Assembly (NCBI GenBank): GCA_009746045.1
Contig: RPFO01000154.1
Location: forward strand, 8,456,693 to 8,520,692
Length of the DNA: 64,000 nucleotides
Source: Mesostigma viride
Taxonomy: Eukaryota > Streptophyta > Mesostigmatophyceae > Mesostigmatales > Mesostigmataceae
Reading direction: 5' to 3'
This document shows, piece after piece, positions 23,859-32,524 of the stretch (the stretch's first letter is position 1; every line of letters begins with the position of its first letter). The notes under the pieces are model-generated. The model was not told the DNA's origin and did no database searches. It saw only the letters and a list, made by a program, of their open reading frames with translations. The translations under genes and the position numbers were made by a program.

Positions 23859-24689
23859 ATGGATTTCGCGGAATCCTCGCGCACGGTCCATGTGTCGTCG
23901 GAGGACCTGCAATGCCACGTGTGCATGGGGGTTCTTTCGGACCCCGTGGTTGTCGAGTGCCGCACGAGGACCGAGGGGGGGAAGTGTGAGGCCGTCGTGT
24001 GCTACCGCCCCTGTCTGCGCGAGCTCATCGGGCGCCAGAAACGGCGCGGGGGCGTCGTCGCGCCCACGAGCGGGAAGTGTATACTGTGTCGGGGTCCGTG
24101 GCCGAGGTACAGGTACCAGCACTTGATCACTCTCGGCCGCATCACGTCCCTGATCCGGCGCAAGTGTCCGAACTGGGAGCGCGGGTGTGCGTTCGAGGGG
24201 TTGACGGAGGAGGTCATGGAGCACAAGAAGGACGGAAAGTGTCCTCATGACCTCGTCGAGTGTCCTAACAAGATGTACGGTTGCGGGTCCCGCTTCCTCC
24301 GCAGCGAGATCCCGACACACAAGCGCGAGTGCCGCTTCTTCCCGTGCCGCAACCTGCTCGACGGCGACGGGTGTAGCTTCAAGTCCCTCAAGAGTGCTCT
24401 ACACGATCACGAGACCGACTGTCCGTTTTCGGCCCCCTCCTGTCGCCTGATCGTGAACAACGCAAGGTTGCAGCACGGAATTTGGCCGGTCTCGAACGAG
24501 AACAACTCGCTTCGGTGGGACCTGTGCGAGGCGGGGAAGGAGTACTTGCGTCTGCCGGAGCTCGAGGAGGGGGAACCCGAGGAGGACGAGGAGGACGAGA
24601 GCGAGGAGGAAGACGAAGAGGAGAGCGTCGCGGGGGAGACCGACAACACGCGGTCGTTCATCTCGATCGAGAACATCCATATGCGGTGA
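23859..24689 (+). CDS. RING plus TRAF-type zinc-finger protein, E3 ubiquitin ligase candidate (276 aa)
   Basis: Residues about 10-75 form a RING-type finger with an expanded loop: LQCHVCMGVLSDPVVVEC, then CYRPCL and KCILCRGPW. Residues about 105-190 carry successive TRAF-type fingers: CPNWERGCAFEG...H..KC, CPNKMYGCGSRF...H.REC, C....GCSF...H..DC. The C-terminal third is acidic. RING-TRAF proteins act as E3 ligases or signalling adaptors (family knowledge), here probably to redirect host ubiquitin. With the F-box and OTU genes it completes a ubiquitin set. Confidence 0.75.
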   Translation: MDFAESSRTVHVSSEDLQCHVCMGVLSDPVVVECRTRTEGGKCEAVVCYRPCLRELIGRQKRRGGVVAPTSGKCILCRGPWPRYRYQHLITLGRITSLIRRKCPNWERGCAFEGLTEEVMEHKKDGKCPHDLVECPNKMYGCGSRFLRSEIPTHKRECRFFPCRNLLDGDGCSFKSLKSALHDHETDCPFSAPSCRLIVNNARLQHGIWPVSNENNSLRWDLCEAGKEYLRLPELEEGEPEEDEEDESEEEDEEESVAGETDNTRSFISIENIHMR

Positions 24690-24693
24690 TGGG

Positions 24694-24972
24694 TCACTTG
24701 GGCTTCCCAACTGGTACGACCCCCTCTGTCCCTGGGCGTATGGTCAAAGAGACGTTGCCGTCGGGTGCGGCGGCCGCGAGGAGGCACAGCAAGGATGTGG
24801 CGAGCGCGGCGATCTCGACCCTCTTGGTGGCCATGAAGGCGACGCTGAAGACGCAGGCGATCTTTACGGGGACTTTCGTGATGTCGAAATCGTTGACGAG
24901 TGCGAAACCCGCGAGTGTCGCGAACACGGAGCAGACACCCGTGAGAACGCCGAGCGCGCTCTCGGAGTTCAT
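24694..24972 (-). CDS. membrane protein with 2-3 spans (92 aa)
   Basis: Starts MNSESALGVLTGVCSVFATL. Hydrophobic segments at about 8-27, 37-52 (IACVFSVAFMA) and 56-70 (IAALATSLLCLLAAAA), then a hydrophilic tail. It ends just after the RING gene, converging. Unknown function. Confidence 0.55.
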   Translation of the reverse strand: MNSESALGVLTGVCSVFATLAGFALVNDFDITKVPVKIACVFSVAFMATKRVEIAALATSLLCLLAAAAPDGNVSLTIRPGTEGVVPVGKPK

Positions 24973-25076
24973 TCTTTCTTGGAGTTATATTGTGATTGAG
25001 TGAGACTTTTATCTTGTGCACGTACCCGCCGTATTGAATGAATAAATATCCAACGTTCAACGATCCAAATTCCATT

Positions 25077-25115
25077 TCACGAAATAGAATATCCGTGACG
25101 TCACGTATTTCGTGA
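25077..25115. promoter_or_regulatory. overlapping palindromes upstream of the D5-type helicase
   Basis: CGTGACGTCACG at 25094-25105 is a perfect 12-base palindrome containing a CRE-like TGACGTCA. An outer pair TCACGAAAT (25077-25085) and ATTTCGTGA (25107-25115) is also a perfect inverted repeat. The whole AT-rich gap 24973-25202 has no gene; a TATATA stretch near 25187 probably drives the helicase. The palindromes could bind a regulator or mark an origin. Confidence 0.55.
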
Positions 25116-25202
25116 GACTTGGTAGCTGACGTAGGATATTTGCACTTGTCGAGGCGTAACGGGCGGGTGTAGATCGCAAAAGGAAATATATACCTCTATA
25201 TC

Positions 25203-27446
25203 ATGTTCGCGATGAAGCAGAAGAGGCTCGAGCTTCGAGCGTTCGAATCGCCTAGGATGGAATCGTCGCCGGCAGACGAGGACGATTCAAACGGCGACAA
25301 CGAGGACGATTCGAACGAATCGGCGCCTCCTCGTGCGCCGAAACGAGCGCGGCCGACGCGCGCGGCCGCTTCAGAGTCAGGGGTCGGCTCGCTCGCTCGG
25401 TCCTCCCAGTCCCATTCCGAACCGCCCTCCCGTGCGCCGGCGCCTAGCGGAGGAGGGTCCCGCCGGTCGGGTCTGAGGGGCGAGCAGGAGGAGGAGCAGG
25501 AAGGGGGCGATCTGGTGCAGTTCCGCAGGGACCTGGGGTGCGAGGACGGCCTCCTGGAGTTTTCGGTTTCCCTGAAGCAGATGACCGACGCGGAGATCAT
25601 GGATTTGGTGTGGCGCGCCAAGGAGGGACTCGCGGAGGCGACGATGGCCGATGTCTTGGCGGACGTGTTCGATGTCCTCAACCGACGCGACGTCGTCAAC
25701 CCAGACGACCTGATGGCTGCATGTTGGGCCAAGATCGATGCGGGGGACGCCCGCATGTACGAAAAAGTGGACGTGCGGTACGTCCGGTCTTTGTCACGCA
25801 TCACGTTTCTGTCCGGACAGGTCGACGAGCGAGTCCTGGAGGAGGGGAAGACCGTTATGAACCAGTGCATCTGGCGCCTTTTCTCGACAGCCGAGGTCGT
25901 CTCGCTGGCCATCAAGGCGCGGCTGCCACCCGAGGACCTGGAGCTCCTTCCGTCCCTCATCAGCCGCGTTTTGTCGCTGCCCAAACAACTGAACGATTTC
26001 CAGCGCCTGCTCCTCGTGCTCATGAGCCAGTGGAGCAGCCAGGGGCTGCGGAAAGGGAGGGAGGACACGGACGAGAACGTGTACCGCCGCGTGTTCACGA
26101 CAGAAGGGCACGATACGCACTACTGGACCAAAGTCACGACGGTCGAGAAGTGGGTGAACAAGGAGTGTAAGCTCCGCCGGACGGCCGCCTGGGGGATGGC
26201 GAGCAGGGACCCGAGCGCTAGGAAGAGGGTGGCGGAGTGGATCCTGAAGTCCGACGAGGAGGACTTTGCGTCGATCCCGCGCGATCGACACGTGTTCGCA
26301 TTCAACAACGGGATCTACGACGCAGCGTCAGACACGTTTCACAAGTACCCGGCCACCCAGCTCCCGTCCGATGTGGGCGCGTGCCGCTACTTCGAGATCG
26401 ATATTGACGAGTCGCTGTTTCAGGAGGGGGTGTATACGGGCGATTTCGACAGCGGCGACTGGTTCGATATCGACACGCCGGACGTGAATCGCATCCTCAA
26501 CGACCAGGATTTCCCCGAGAACGTCCAGCGGCCCTACTGGGCTCTCGCAGTGGGGCGCATGCTCTACAGTTTGAAGGAGAGGGACCGTTTTGAGGTGATG
26601 GTTTTCTTCAAAGGTGTCGGCGGGTCGGGTAAGTCGACGCTCGTCAAGATCATCGAGTTCATCTACGGTTTGGAGGCGGGCATCCTTTCGAACAACGTCG
26701 AGTCTCTGTTCGGCCTGTCCCAACACAAGGACCGGTACGTGATCATTAGCTACGAGCTGAACGAGAAGTTCTCCCTGGCCCAGGCGGAGTTCACGTCGCT
26801 CGTCAGCGGTGAGTCGATGTCTCTGGCCGAGAAGCACAAGTACGCGTCTCGTTTGCAGTGGACAGCGCCCTTCCTGGCGGCCGGAAACCGCTTGTTCTGG
26901 CAGATGGACAACGCCAACCAGGTGTCTCGTCGCCTGATCATGTTCAACTTCGACAACAAGCCCGCCGAGTCGGACAACGAAATGGAGATCAAGATCAAGG
27001 CCAACATCGGCGAGATCATCGTCAAGGGCAACCGCGCGTACCACGCCTTGTGCCGGAAGGTGAACAACGCCTCGTTGATCAACAACCTCCCGGACTGGTT
27101 CAACGAGTGTCGCCGTCGGGCGCAGGAGTCCTCGAACCCGCTCTACACGTTCCTGACGAGCGTGTCGTGGGTCGAGGTGGAGGAGCACAACTACTGCCCG
27201 TGGGAGGAGTTCCAGAAGCGGTTCAACGACTGGAACCGTCAGAGGGACCCACGGTCGAGGGTGGTGTTCGAGGAGGATTTCTACAAGCACGTGTTTACCG
27301 AGTTTAAGCTCCGTCTCGTCTTCCAGAAGGTCTGGAAAGTGTACCCCTTGGACCAGGACGACACGGAGCGGCCTGCGAAGAAGAAGGCGTTCTGGCTCTA
27401 CGGCGTCGACTTCGCGAACGAGAACGCAGCGCCGCCCATGGACTGA
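25203..27446 (+). CDS. D5-type superfamily 3 helicase (747 aa)
   Basis: Starts MFAMKQKRLELRAFESPRME. The first ~110 residues are disordered, acidic and basic. Residues about 300-450 form the D5N-like region (FAFNNGIYDAASDTFHKYPA). The SF3 ATPase follows: Walker A GVGGSGKST at about 472-480, Walker B-like VIISYELNEKF, and the sensor region LAAGNRLFWQMDNANQVSRR. A C-terminal winged-helix-like domain ends the protein. In poxviruses D5 is the replicative helicase-primase; here the primase part is a separate gene at 36186. It should unwind viral DNA at the fork. Confidence 0.9.
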   Translation: MFAMKQKRLELRAFESPRMESSPADEDDSNGDNEDDSNESAPPRAPKRARPTRAAASESGVGSLARSSQSHSEPPSRAPAPSGGGSRRSGLRGEQEEEQEGGDLVQFRRDLGCEDGLLEFSVSLKQMTDAEIMDLVWRAKEGLAEATMADVLADVFDVLNRRDVVNPDDLMAACWAKIDAGDARMYEKVDVRYVRSLSRITFLSGQVDERVLEEGKTVMNQCIWRLFSTAEVVSLAIKARLPPEDLELLPSLISRVLSLPKQLNDFQRLLLVLMSQWSSQGLRKGREDTDENVYRRVFTTEGHDTHYWTKVTTVEKWVNKECKLRRTAAWGMASRDPSARKRVAEWILKSDEEDFASIPRDRHVFAFNNGIYDAASDTFHKYPATQLPSDVGACRYFEIDIDESLFQEGVYTGDFDSGDWFDIDTPDVNRILNDQDFPENVQRPYWALAVGRMLYSLKERDRFEVMVFFKGVGGSGKSTLVKIIEFIYGLEAGILSNNVESLFGLSQHKDRYVIISYELNEKFSLAQAEFTSLVSGESMSLAEKHKYASRLQWTAPFLAAGNRLFWQMDNANQVSRRLIMFNFDNKPAESDNEMEIKIKANIGEIIVKGNRAYHALCRKVNNASLINNLPDWFNECRRRAQESSNPLYTFLTSVSWVEVEEHNYCPWEEFQKRFNDWNRQRDPRSRVVFEEDFYKHVFTEFKLRLVFQKVWKVYPLDQDDTERPAKKKAFWLYGVDFANENAAPPMD

Positions 27447-27503
27447 TTACATTGGATAGGAAAAACAAGAGCTTTATTATTATAATATATCAAGTGTTAT
27501 CCC

Positions 27504-27794
27504 ATGACATCCGTTGCCGTTGCACACCCATATTGGTCTCGTCCTCGTCTCGCGTATTCTCAACCGGCGCACCGGTCGTACCCCCCTCCCGTCGGCGAGT
27601 TCGGCGGTGCAAACTCGCTCGAACCGCAGCCGGCCGTGAGGGGCATGTGCGAATACGCCAACGGCGCGTTCTGTAGGCTAGGAATCCGCAAGCACACGCC
27701 CGCAGGCGTGCTAGAGATCTTCAATTCTTTCCTCCTCGGCCTGGTGCTACTCTGGACGTTCGAACTAGCCGTAGAGTCAAGGAAGCTTGGATAG
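27504..27794 (+). CDS. small protein with C-terminal membrane segment (96 aa)
   Basis: Starts MTSVAVAHPYWSRPRLAYSQ. Pro- and Tyr-rich N-terminal half, a CEYANGAFC pair of Cys, then LEIFNSFLLGLVLLWTFEL as one membrane span. Tail-anchored topology is plausible. It overlaps the end of the next minus-strand gene by 18 bases. Confidence 0.5.
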   Translation: MTSVAVAHPYWSRPRLAYSQPAHRSYPPPVGEFGGANSLEPQPAVRGMCEYANGAFCRLGIRKHTPAGVLEIFNSFLLGLVLLWTFELAVESRKLG

Positions 27795-28163
27795 GTTGAA
27801 CCGCACTTTCCTCGTCGCGTCCACGACGCGTTGAGACGGAGCGGGCTTCGGCCCCGCGGCCGTCTTAGGTTTCTTCTTGGGCTCTCCCCACTCCATGTAG
27901 AGGTGGTTTGTCCCCACGACCTTGACGCGAAACCCCTTTCGCGCGAACGAGCCGCCCACTCTCCGCACGACGGCCTGGACGTCGTAAATAGGTAGACCGA
28001 ACTGGTACGCGGGCACGCTGTACAGCAGCGACGTCTGCCCTTGCGATGCCGTCGACCGGATGCAGTTTTCCACCGCGCGGGCCACTTTATCCTCGACCAT
28101 GCGTTTCCCCGCCTGCGACGCTTTCACGAGATCGTACGCGTTCGCCGCGGTCAGACGAGACAT
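27777..28163 (-). CDS. conserved giant-virus-type small protein (128 aa), unknown
   Basis: ATG at 28163 (MSRLTAANAYDLVKASQAGK); an upstream start would overlap the divergent gene. The middle block LYSVPAYQFGLPIYDVQAVV, then FARKGFRVKVVGTNHLYMEWG, has the Y-x-VP...G-x-P-x-Y...L-x-x-x-GF-x-V...W pattern I associate with a short conserved protein of several nucleocytoplasmic large DNA virus families; the function is not known. The C-terminus is Lys- and Pro-rich. Confidence 0.6.
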   Translation of the reverse strand: MSRLTAANAYDLVKASQAGKRMVEDKVARAVENCIRSTASQGQTSLLYSVPAYQFGLPIYDVQAVVRRVGGSFARKGFRVKVVGTNHLYMEWGEPKKKPKTAAGPKPAPSQRVVDATRKVRFNLSKLP

Positions 28164-28187
28164 GGATATATTGTAGGGCAGGATATA

Positions 28188-28769
28188 ATGGAACGGTTTT
28201 CGGAATCGACGGCGATAGTGACATTGAAGGGCCAAGAAGGGCTCTTCGTCGTCGATTTCCCCATCCAATGGTCGTGGCAGGGCGTGGAGCAGGTCGTCAA
28301 GAACCCGTACCTGTACGACATCTTAGCGTCGCCTTCGACCCTGCCGTACAGAGGCAAGTCGATCGGCATCTACGCATCGGCCCTTTCGCCCGAACTCGGC
28401 TCGGCCCCGCGCAACGCGGAGAAGAATCTGACCGCGTCGCTCATATTGTGCGAGGACGTGTTTAACGATACCGTCATGTTCATCAAGACGGTAGACTCGG
28501 ACGACCAGCCGACGTCGACCGCGAGGTTCACGTCGGAAGACGTCATGTGTATGCTGCGGTTCACGAAGAAGCAGTGGGTGGACGCTCTTTGCGGGACGTT
28601 CTGCGAGCGAATCGGAGCGACGTGTCGGACGTGCGGGAAAAGATACGCCTTGTTCCCGGACGAGCCCAACGTCTGCCGGTGCGTCTACACGCTGGCCTCG
28701 GTGGGTTCCGCGTCGGCGGAAGGGACGGACACGACGCTCGGAGCGCCTCCCTCTAGCACGATCGAGTGA
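28188..28769 (+). CDS. hypothetical protein with Cys-rich finger (193 aa)
   Basis: ATG at 28188 (MERFSESTAIVTLKGQEGLF), 24 bases from the divergent neighbour's ATG. A beta-rich N-terminal domain is followed by CRTCGKRYALFPDEPNVCRC at about residue 147, a possible zinc ribbon. The tail is Ser/Thr-rich. It overlaps the 3' end of the next minus-strand gene by 85 bases. No family recognised. Confidence 0.6.
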   Translation: MERFSESTAIVTLKGQEGLFVVDFPIQWSWQGVEQVVKNPYLYDILASPSTLPYRGKSIGIYASALSPELGSAPRNAEKNLTASLILCEDVFNDTVMFIKTVDSDDQPTSTARFTSEDVMCMLRFTKKQWVDALCGTFCERIGATCRTCGKRYALFPDEPNVCRCVYTLASVGSASAEGTDTTLGAPPSSTIE

Positions 28770-29383
28770 GGGATGGCGCCTTCCTGCACGTCCCCGGCCT
28801 CTCCTCGCGCGGCCGCGTCTCGGCTCTCCTGGATGCGGCGTTGGTTGAACTCCTTGGTCTTCAGACGATCGGAGTGGTACTTGCCCATGATCTTCTCGAG
28901 TCGCTGGTCGACGTATCTGTGCTTGATACCCTCGCGCAAGGTGTCAGGGATGGGCATCACGAGCCAGTTGTACATGGACACGACGAAGATGTCGAAATTG
29001 GGGTCGGCGTCCATGATCTTGGCGGCTTGCTCCTCGGCGGCCTCGATTGTATCAAAGACGCCGCGGATCTTGATGGCCATGTGCGTCGAGCACGGGGGGA
29101 CGACGAAGCTGATGATGGCGATCTTCTGCCCGGGCACGTGGATGGAGACCGGGTCCTCCTTGGCGTCGACCGCGACCTGCTTGGTGACCTGCTCGGCGGG
29201 CGCCTCGATCGGCTCCTTGGAGGCCGGTGCGAGGCTCGTGTCGGGCTCGATGACGATGGGCTGGGCTGCCGGGTTCTCCCCCGGCATCCTTCCTGTGGCC
29301 TGGTAGGCCTTGTGCTCTTCCTCGGACAGGATCAGGGGCGTGCCGACGCTGACGTTCATGAGCTTGCCGTTAGGGGTCGTCAT
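28685..29383 (-). CDS. DUF5832-like conserved giant-virus protein (232 aa)
   Basis: Starts MTTPNGKLMNVSVGTPLILS. After a variable Ala/Pro/Glu linker comes the conserved core: IAIISFVVPP, MAIKIRGVFDTIEAAEEQAA, DPNFDIFVVSMYNWLVMPIP and a helical RLEKIMGKYHSDRL segment. This order matches a protein family widespread in giant viruses (I recall it as DUF5832; the name needs checking). It is usually abundant and of unknown role, perhaps virion-associated. Confidence 0.65.
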   Translation of the reverse strand: MTTPNGKLMNVSVGTPLILSEEEHKAYQATGRMPGENPAAQPIVIEPDTSLAPASKEPIEAPAEQVTKQVAVDAKEDPVSIHVPGQKIAIISFVVPPCSTHMAIKIRGVFDTIEAAEEQAAKIMDADPNFDIFVVSMYNWLVMPIPDTLREGIKHRYVDQRLEKIMGKYHSDRLKTKEFNQRRIQESRDAAARGEAGDVQEGAIPHSIVLEGGAPSVVSVPSADAEPTEASV

Positions 29384-29468
29384 GGTCGATGTACAAAGTA
29401 CGTTTTCATAAAAAACGGCGCGGCGGAAACGAACACGAGAATGAAAAAAAAAACGTTCGCGGTTTTAT

Positions 29469-30185
29469 ATGGTAGTTATGAAGGTGTGCGGATGCAAGAC
29501 GGCGCGCGGGGGCGCGTGCAAAAACAAAGTCGGCGACCCCCGCCGCAAGCGATGCCGGTTCCATACCACGTCCGCGAAACGGAAGCACAAGGCGAGAGGG
29601 GAAGAATACAAGCGAAAACGCGAGGATGTATCCGAGCCGTCCAGCGGATCCTTTGACGGAACTAAAATCTACGGCCACAGAAATCCGGTCTTACAAACGA
29701 ACCCCGATAATCTCCGTGTGTTCGGCCGAGCGGTAAGGGGAGACCCACTTCGACGATTTCCCGTTCCACGCCCCTCGAGTAGCGCCCAATGGTCGAATGT
29801 TGGAGACGTTACCAGAGTGCACGCGGCCAATGTGGGCTCTATGGATCCGGAAGACCCCGACCGAGACCATTATGCTGAATTTCTTGTGGAAGGAATGGAT
29901 CGAAAATTGCGAGACGTTCAAAAATCCGCGAACCTCGCAGGTGGGCCCGACAAAGAGTACAATGAACCGCCGTTACAAAATCTAATCCCCGTAAGTGAAA
30001 GAAGTATGTCTACAACTAGGTTTGGTTTCCCGGGTTCGGGGGAATACAGAAATCGCGAAGTCCCGTCAGGCCCTGTAGAACCCGGGGAAGAAGTGACCTC
30101 TCGGCAAACCGCTATCAGCGCGCCAATGGATCATGTGAATCCTCAGCAAAGAGAGTGGCAGACCTGGAGACCTAGGGGTCGATGA
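29469..30185 (+). CDS. basic protein with N-terminal zinc motif (238 aa)
   Basis: N-terminal Cys/His cluster CGCKTARGGACKNKVGD...C..H (C9, C17, C29, H32) followed by a Lys/Arg-rich stretch, similar in layout to the N-terminus of the F-box protein at 2084. The remainder is hydrophilic, Asn/Pro-rich and probably disordered, and its codons are more AT-rich than the neighbours. ATG at 29469 or 29478. Possibly a nucleic-acid-associated virion protein. Confidence 0.6.
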   Translation: MVVMKVCGCKTARGGACKNKVGDPRRKRCRFHTTSAKRKHKARGEEYKRKREDVSEPSSGSFDGTKIYGHRNPVLQTNPDNLRVFGRAVRGDPLRRFPVPRPSSSAQWSNVGDVTRVHAANVGSMDPEDPDRDHYAEFLVEGMDRKLRDVQKSANLAGGPDKEYNEPPLQNLIPVSERSMSTTRFGFPGSGEYRNREVPSGPVEPGEEVTSRQTAISAPMDHVNPQQREWQTWRPRGR

Positions 30186-30690
30186 TGCGGTCGATAATGA
30201 TGGGGTTCTGGTGGTTGTTGCGCAAGGACTCGACCGTGTACTGCGGGAGTGGCTGGATGAACGAGCCCAGGTTCGACTCTCCCAGCGCGACGGAAACGAG
30301 GCTGTTGAAGTACGCCGAGTTCGTGTAGAAGTCCTTGTCCCTCTTCAGTTTCTCCCACAGGTCCCTGTTGAGCTCGTCGATCAGGTCCCACTTATCCTCG
30401 CAGCTCTTTCGGAGCACGGCACGGCGTTCGAGCATGCGCACGTCCCGTCTCGCCTCGTACGCGACCCGCGCCTTCTGTACGACGGCGTCCAGTGGTATGT
30501 CCGCCCCGAACGCGCACTTGAACTTGAAGCGGATGTCGTCCAGGTTCTTCGCCGACAGAAACCCGCGGTATACCGGGTAGCTGGTTTCCACGAGCTTTTT
30601 GTCGCTCGTCCTTCCGATGGCGTTCGTTGAGCCCCCAACGAAGTCCGCGTAGGACTGGGGCGCGGATTCCGGCACGTTTATGGGAATCAT
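30172..30690 (-). CDS. hypothetical protein (172 aa)
   Basis: Starts MIPINVPESAPQSYADFVGG. Helical and charged (ARRDVRMLERRAVLRKS, WDLIDELNRDLWEKL), no membrane segment, ending IIIDRIIDP. Unknown function. Its start region overlaps a possible longer N-terminus of the divergent resolvase; the ATG at 30740 for the resolvase avoids this. Confidence 0.6.
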   Translation of the reverse strand: MIPINVPESAPQSYADFVGGSTNAIGRTSDKKLVETSYPVYRGFLSAKNLDDIRFKFKCAFGADIPLDAVVQKARVAYEARRDVRMLERRAVLRKSCEDKWDLIDELNRDLWEKLKRDKDFYTNSAYFNSLVSVALGESNLGSFIQPLPQYTVESLRNNHQNPIIIDRIIDP

Positions 30691-30739
30691 GAAGATATCG
30701 CACGATACTATACGCCGCGAAAAGAGCAGGACCTACGCC

Positions 30740-31348
30740 ATGACGATCGTCGTGAGCTTCGATGTGGGCATCACGAACTTGGCCTACTGCGTCGTCGCCA
30801 GTTCCGAGACGCAGGAACCGAACGAGAACGTCGGAGGCGCCAAGTTCGAGATACTCGCATGGGAGGTGATCGATCTCAAGGCGTCCTCCCTCGAGGACGG
30901 CTGCCGGAAAATGTCTCGCTGTCTCGCGGACCGGGCGTCCACATTGACGGCGGCGGACGTGGTCGTCATCGAGCGCCAGACGAGCACCAACGTCCGCATG
31001 AAGATATTAAGTCACGTCATACAAACGTTCTTCGACCTCTATCACATGCTGCGGCCCTCGGATCAGGCAGAGTTCAAGGCGCCGAAAGTGGAATTCTTTT
31101 CGCCTAAACACAAGCTGAAAGTGTACACGGGCCCGGAAATCGTGTGCACCCTCGCGAACCGGTACCGGTACAACAAGAAGGTGGCCGTCGAGCAGACGAC
31201 GGCCATCCTCCAAAAGTACCCCGTCCACATGCAGTACTTCCATTCTCTCAGGAAGAAGGACGACGCGGCGGACTCGTTTTTACAGGCGCTGGCGCGGCTG
31301 TTCGGTGACAGACAGAAACACTGCTCGCCCCCTGAGGAGCAAAAATAA
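30740..31348 (+). CDS. poxvirus A22-type Holliday junction resolvase (202 aa)
   Basis: ATG at 30740 (MTIVVSFDVGITNLAYCVVA) is chosen since strand 1 of the RNase H fold begins there. Catalytic acids of the RuvC-like fold: D in SFDVGITN, E in VVIERQTSTN, and the DD pair in KKDDAADSFLQAL. Spacing fits viral A22-type enzymes, which cut four-way junctions to resolve replicated concatemers. The YqaJ-type nuclease follows 48 bases downstream, so recombination genes are grouped. Confidence 0.85.
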   Translation: MTIVVSFDVGITNLAYCVVASSETQEPNENVGGAKFEILAWEVIDLKASSLEDGCRKMSRCLADRASTLTAADVVVIERQTSTNVRMKILSHVIQTFFDLYHMLRPSDQAEFKAPKVEFFSPKHKLKVYTGPEIVCTLANRYRYNKKVAVEQTTAILQKYPVHMQYFHSLRKKDDAADSFLQALARLFGDRQKHCSPPEEQK

Positions 31349-31396
31349 TGTCCGGTAAAAGAGTTCGTCCGAGACGTCCTTTGCAGAGGTTCCGAA

Positions 31397-32302
31397 ATGG
31401 CGGACGTGCACCCCGCCGTGGCGGAACTGCTGAAACTCAAGTCGCCGCCTCAAAAGAGCCCAGAGTGGTTCGCCATACGGGACAAGATGCTGACGGCGTC
31501 GGATCTGGCGGCAGCGATCGGGTGGAATCCGTACCAGACGCGGGAAAAGCTTCTGCGCAAAAAACTAGGGGACATGCGATACGCTTTCCACGGGAACGCG
31601 GCCACGCAATGGGGGAACGATAACGAAGATATCGCCGCCGAGGAGTACGCGAAGAAGACGGGAAAGACGTGCCTGCAGTTCGGTCTCATTGCTCACCCTC
31701 TGCACCCTTGGCTGGGGGGGAGTCCGGATCGAGTCACGACGGACGGGATCTTGGTGGAGATCAAGTGTCCTGTACGGAGAAAGATAACCCACGCGATTCC
31801 AAAGTACTACATACCACAAGTGCAGATACTGTTGGAGATACTTAACCTGGAAACGGCTCACTTTGTTCAGTTCGCTCCTGCCACCACGTGGACGGAGCAA
31901 ATTCTAGACATACTAGAGATACGTCGTGACCGCGAGTGGTTCCGTCGCTTCTTCCCCGTGATGCAGAAGTTCCGGAACGACTGGGTGGAGATCGACCGAT
32001 TGGGAGGTCTGAAGCATTTGGACAAGTGCGGCGTGTTCGCCTCGTCGCGGTCCGGTTCCGGATCCGGGGCCGGTTCCGGATCCTCCACGGAATCCGGATC
32101 GAGTTCCGACGAGCTCAGTCCGAAGACGAGAGCCAAGCGAAAGCGGGTCGTCACGATCGATCTGGACGCCCCGCCTCCCATCGTCGCGGAAAACGCCTTC
32201 CCGTTTGTCGAGAGGAAACCCACCCCCCCTGTGAGCCCGTGTGTCGCCAAGGAAGCAGACCCGCTCCCTCTGATGGACCGAGAGAACTTCACGTTTTGGT
32301 AA
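31397..32302 (+). CDS. YqaJ/lambda-exonuclease-type viral recombinase nuclease (301 aa)
   Basis: Starts MADVHPAVAELLKLKSPPQK. Motifs: W at EWFAIRDKMLTASDLAAAIG, the E in WGNDNEDIAAEEY, the D in LGGSPDRVT and the E-x-K in ILVEIKCP, followed by YIPQVQILLEIL. This is the PD-(D/E)XK core of the YqaJ family, 5'-3' exonucleases that prepare ends for strand annealing. The C-terminal ~90 residues are Ser- and Pro-rich and likely disordered. It could work with the SSB candidate and the resolvase in recombination-dependent replication (inference). Confidence 0.85.
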   Translation: MADVHPAVAELLKLKSPPQKSPEWFAIRDKMLTASDLAAAIGWNPYQTREKLLRKKLGDMRYAFHGNAATQWGNDNEDIAAEEYAKKTGKTCLQFGLIAHPLHPWLGGSPDRVTTDGILVEIKCPVRRKITHAIPKYYIPQVQILLEILNLETAHFVQFAPATTWTEQILDILEIRRDREWFRRFFPVMQKFRNDWVEIDRLGGLKHLDKCGVFASSRSGSGSGAGSGSSTESGSSSDELSPKTRAKRKRVVTIDLDAPPPIVAENAFPFVERKPTPPVSPCVAKEADPLPLMDRENFTFW

Positions 32303-32507
32303 GCGATCGCGTCTCCATCGCCGAACCGAGGCACACGAGCGTCGGGATGAGAGAGACCAGTCCGATGGCGATGAACGCGCGGCTGGGCAAGTTTTGGACG
32401 ACCGACGACTCTTTGGGGTTGGTAGGGGTGACGACGGAGCCTATGTACATACATATAACCGCAAAGAGAAGAGTGTCCCACGTTTGTTTGATGCAATGCC
32501 AAATCAT
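32289..32507 (-). CDS. two-span membrane protein (72 aa)
   Basis: ATG at 32507 (MIWHCIKQTWDTLLFAVICM). Two hydrophobic segments, about 11-25 and 44-63 (AFIAIGLVSLIPTLVCLG). A longer frame to 32597 would overlap the upstream gene. Small virion membrane protein candidate. Confidence 0.55.
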   Translation of the reverse strand: MIWHCIKQTWDTLLFAVICMYIGSVVTPTNPKESSVVQNLPSRAFIAIGLVSLIPTLVCLGSAMETRSLTKT

Positions 32508-32524
32508 GTCGAATGGTTTCTTTA

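Noticed and set aside
26328-27290. 320-aa minus-strand open frame
   Set aside because: Antisense to the D5-type helicase core; composition is typical of a shadow frame.
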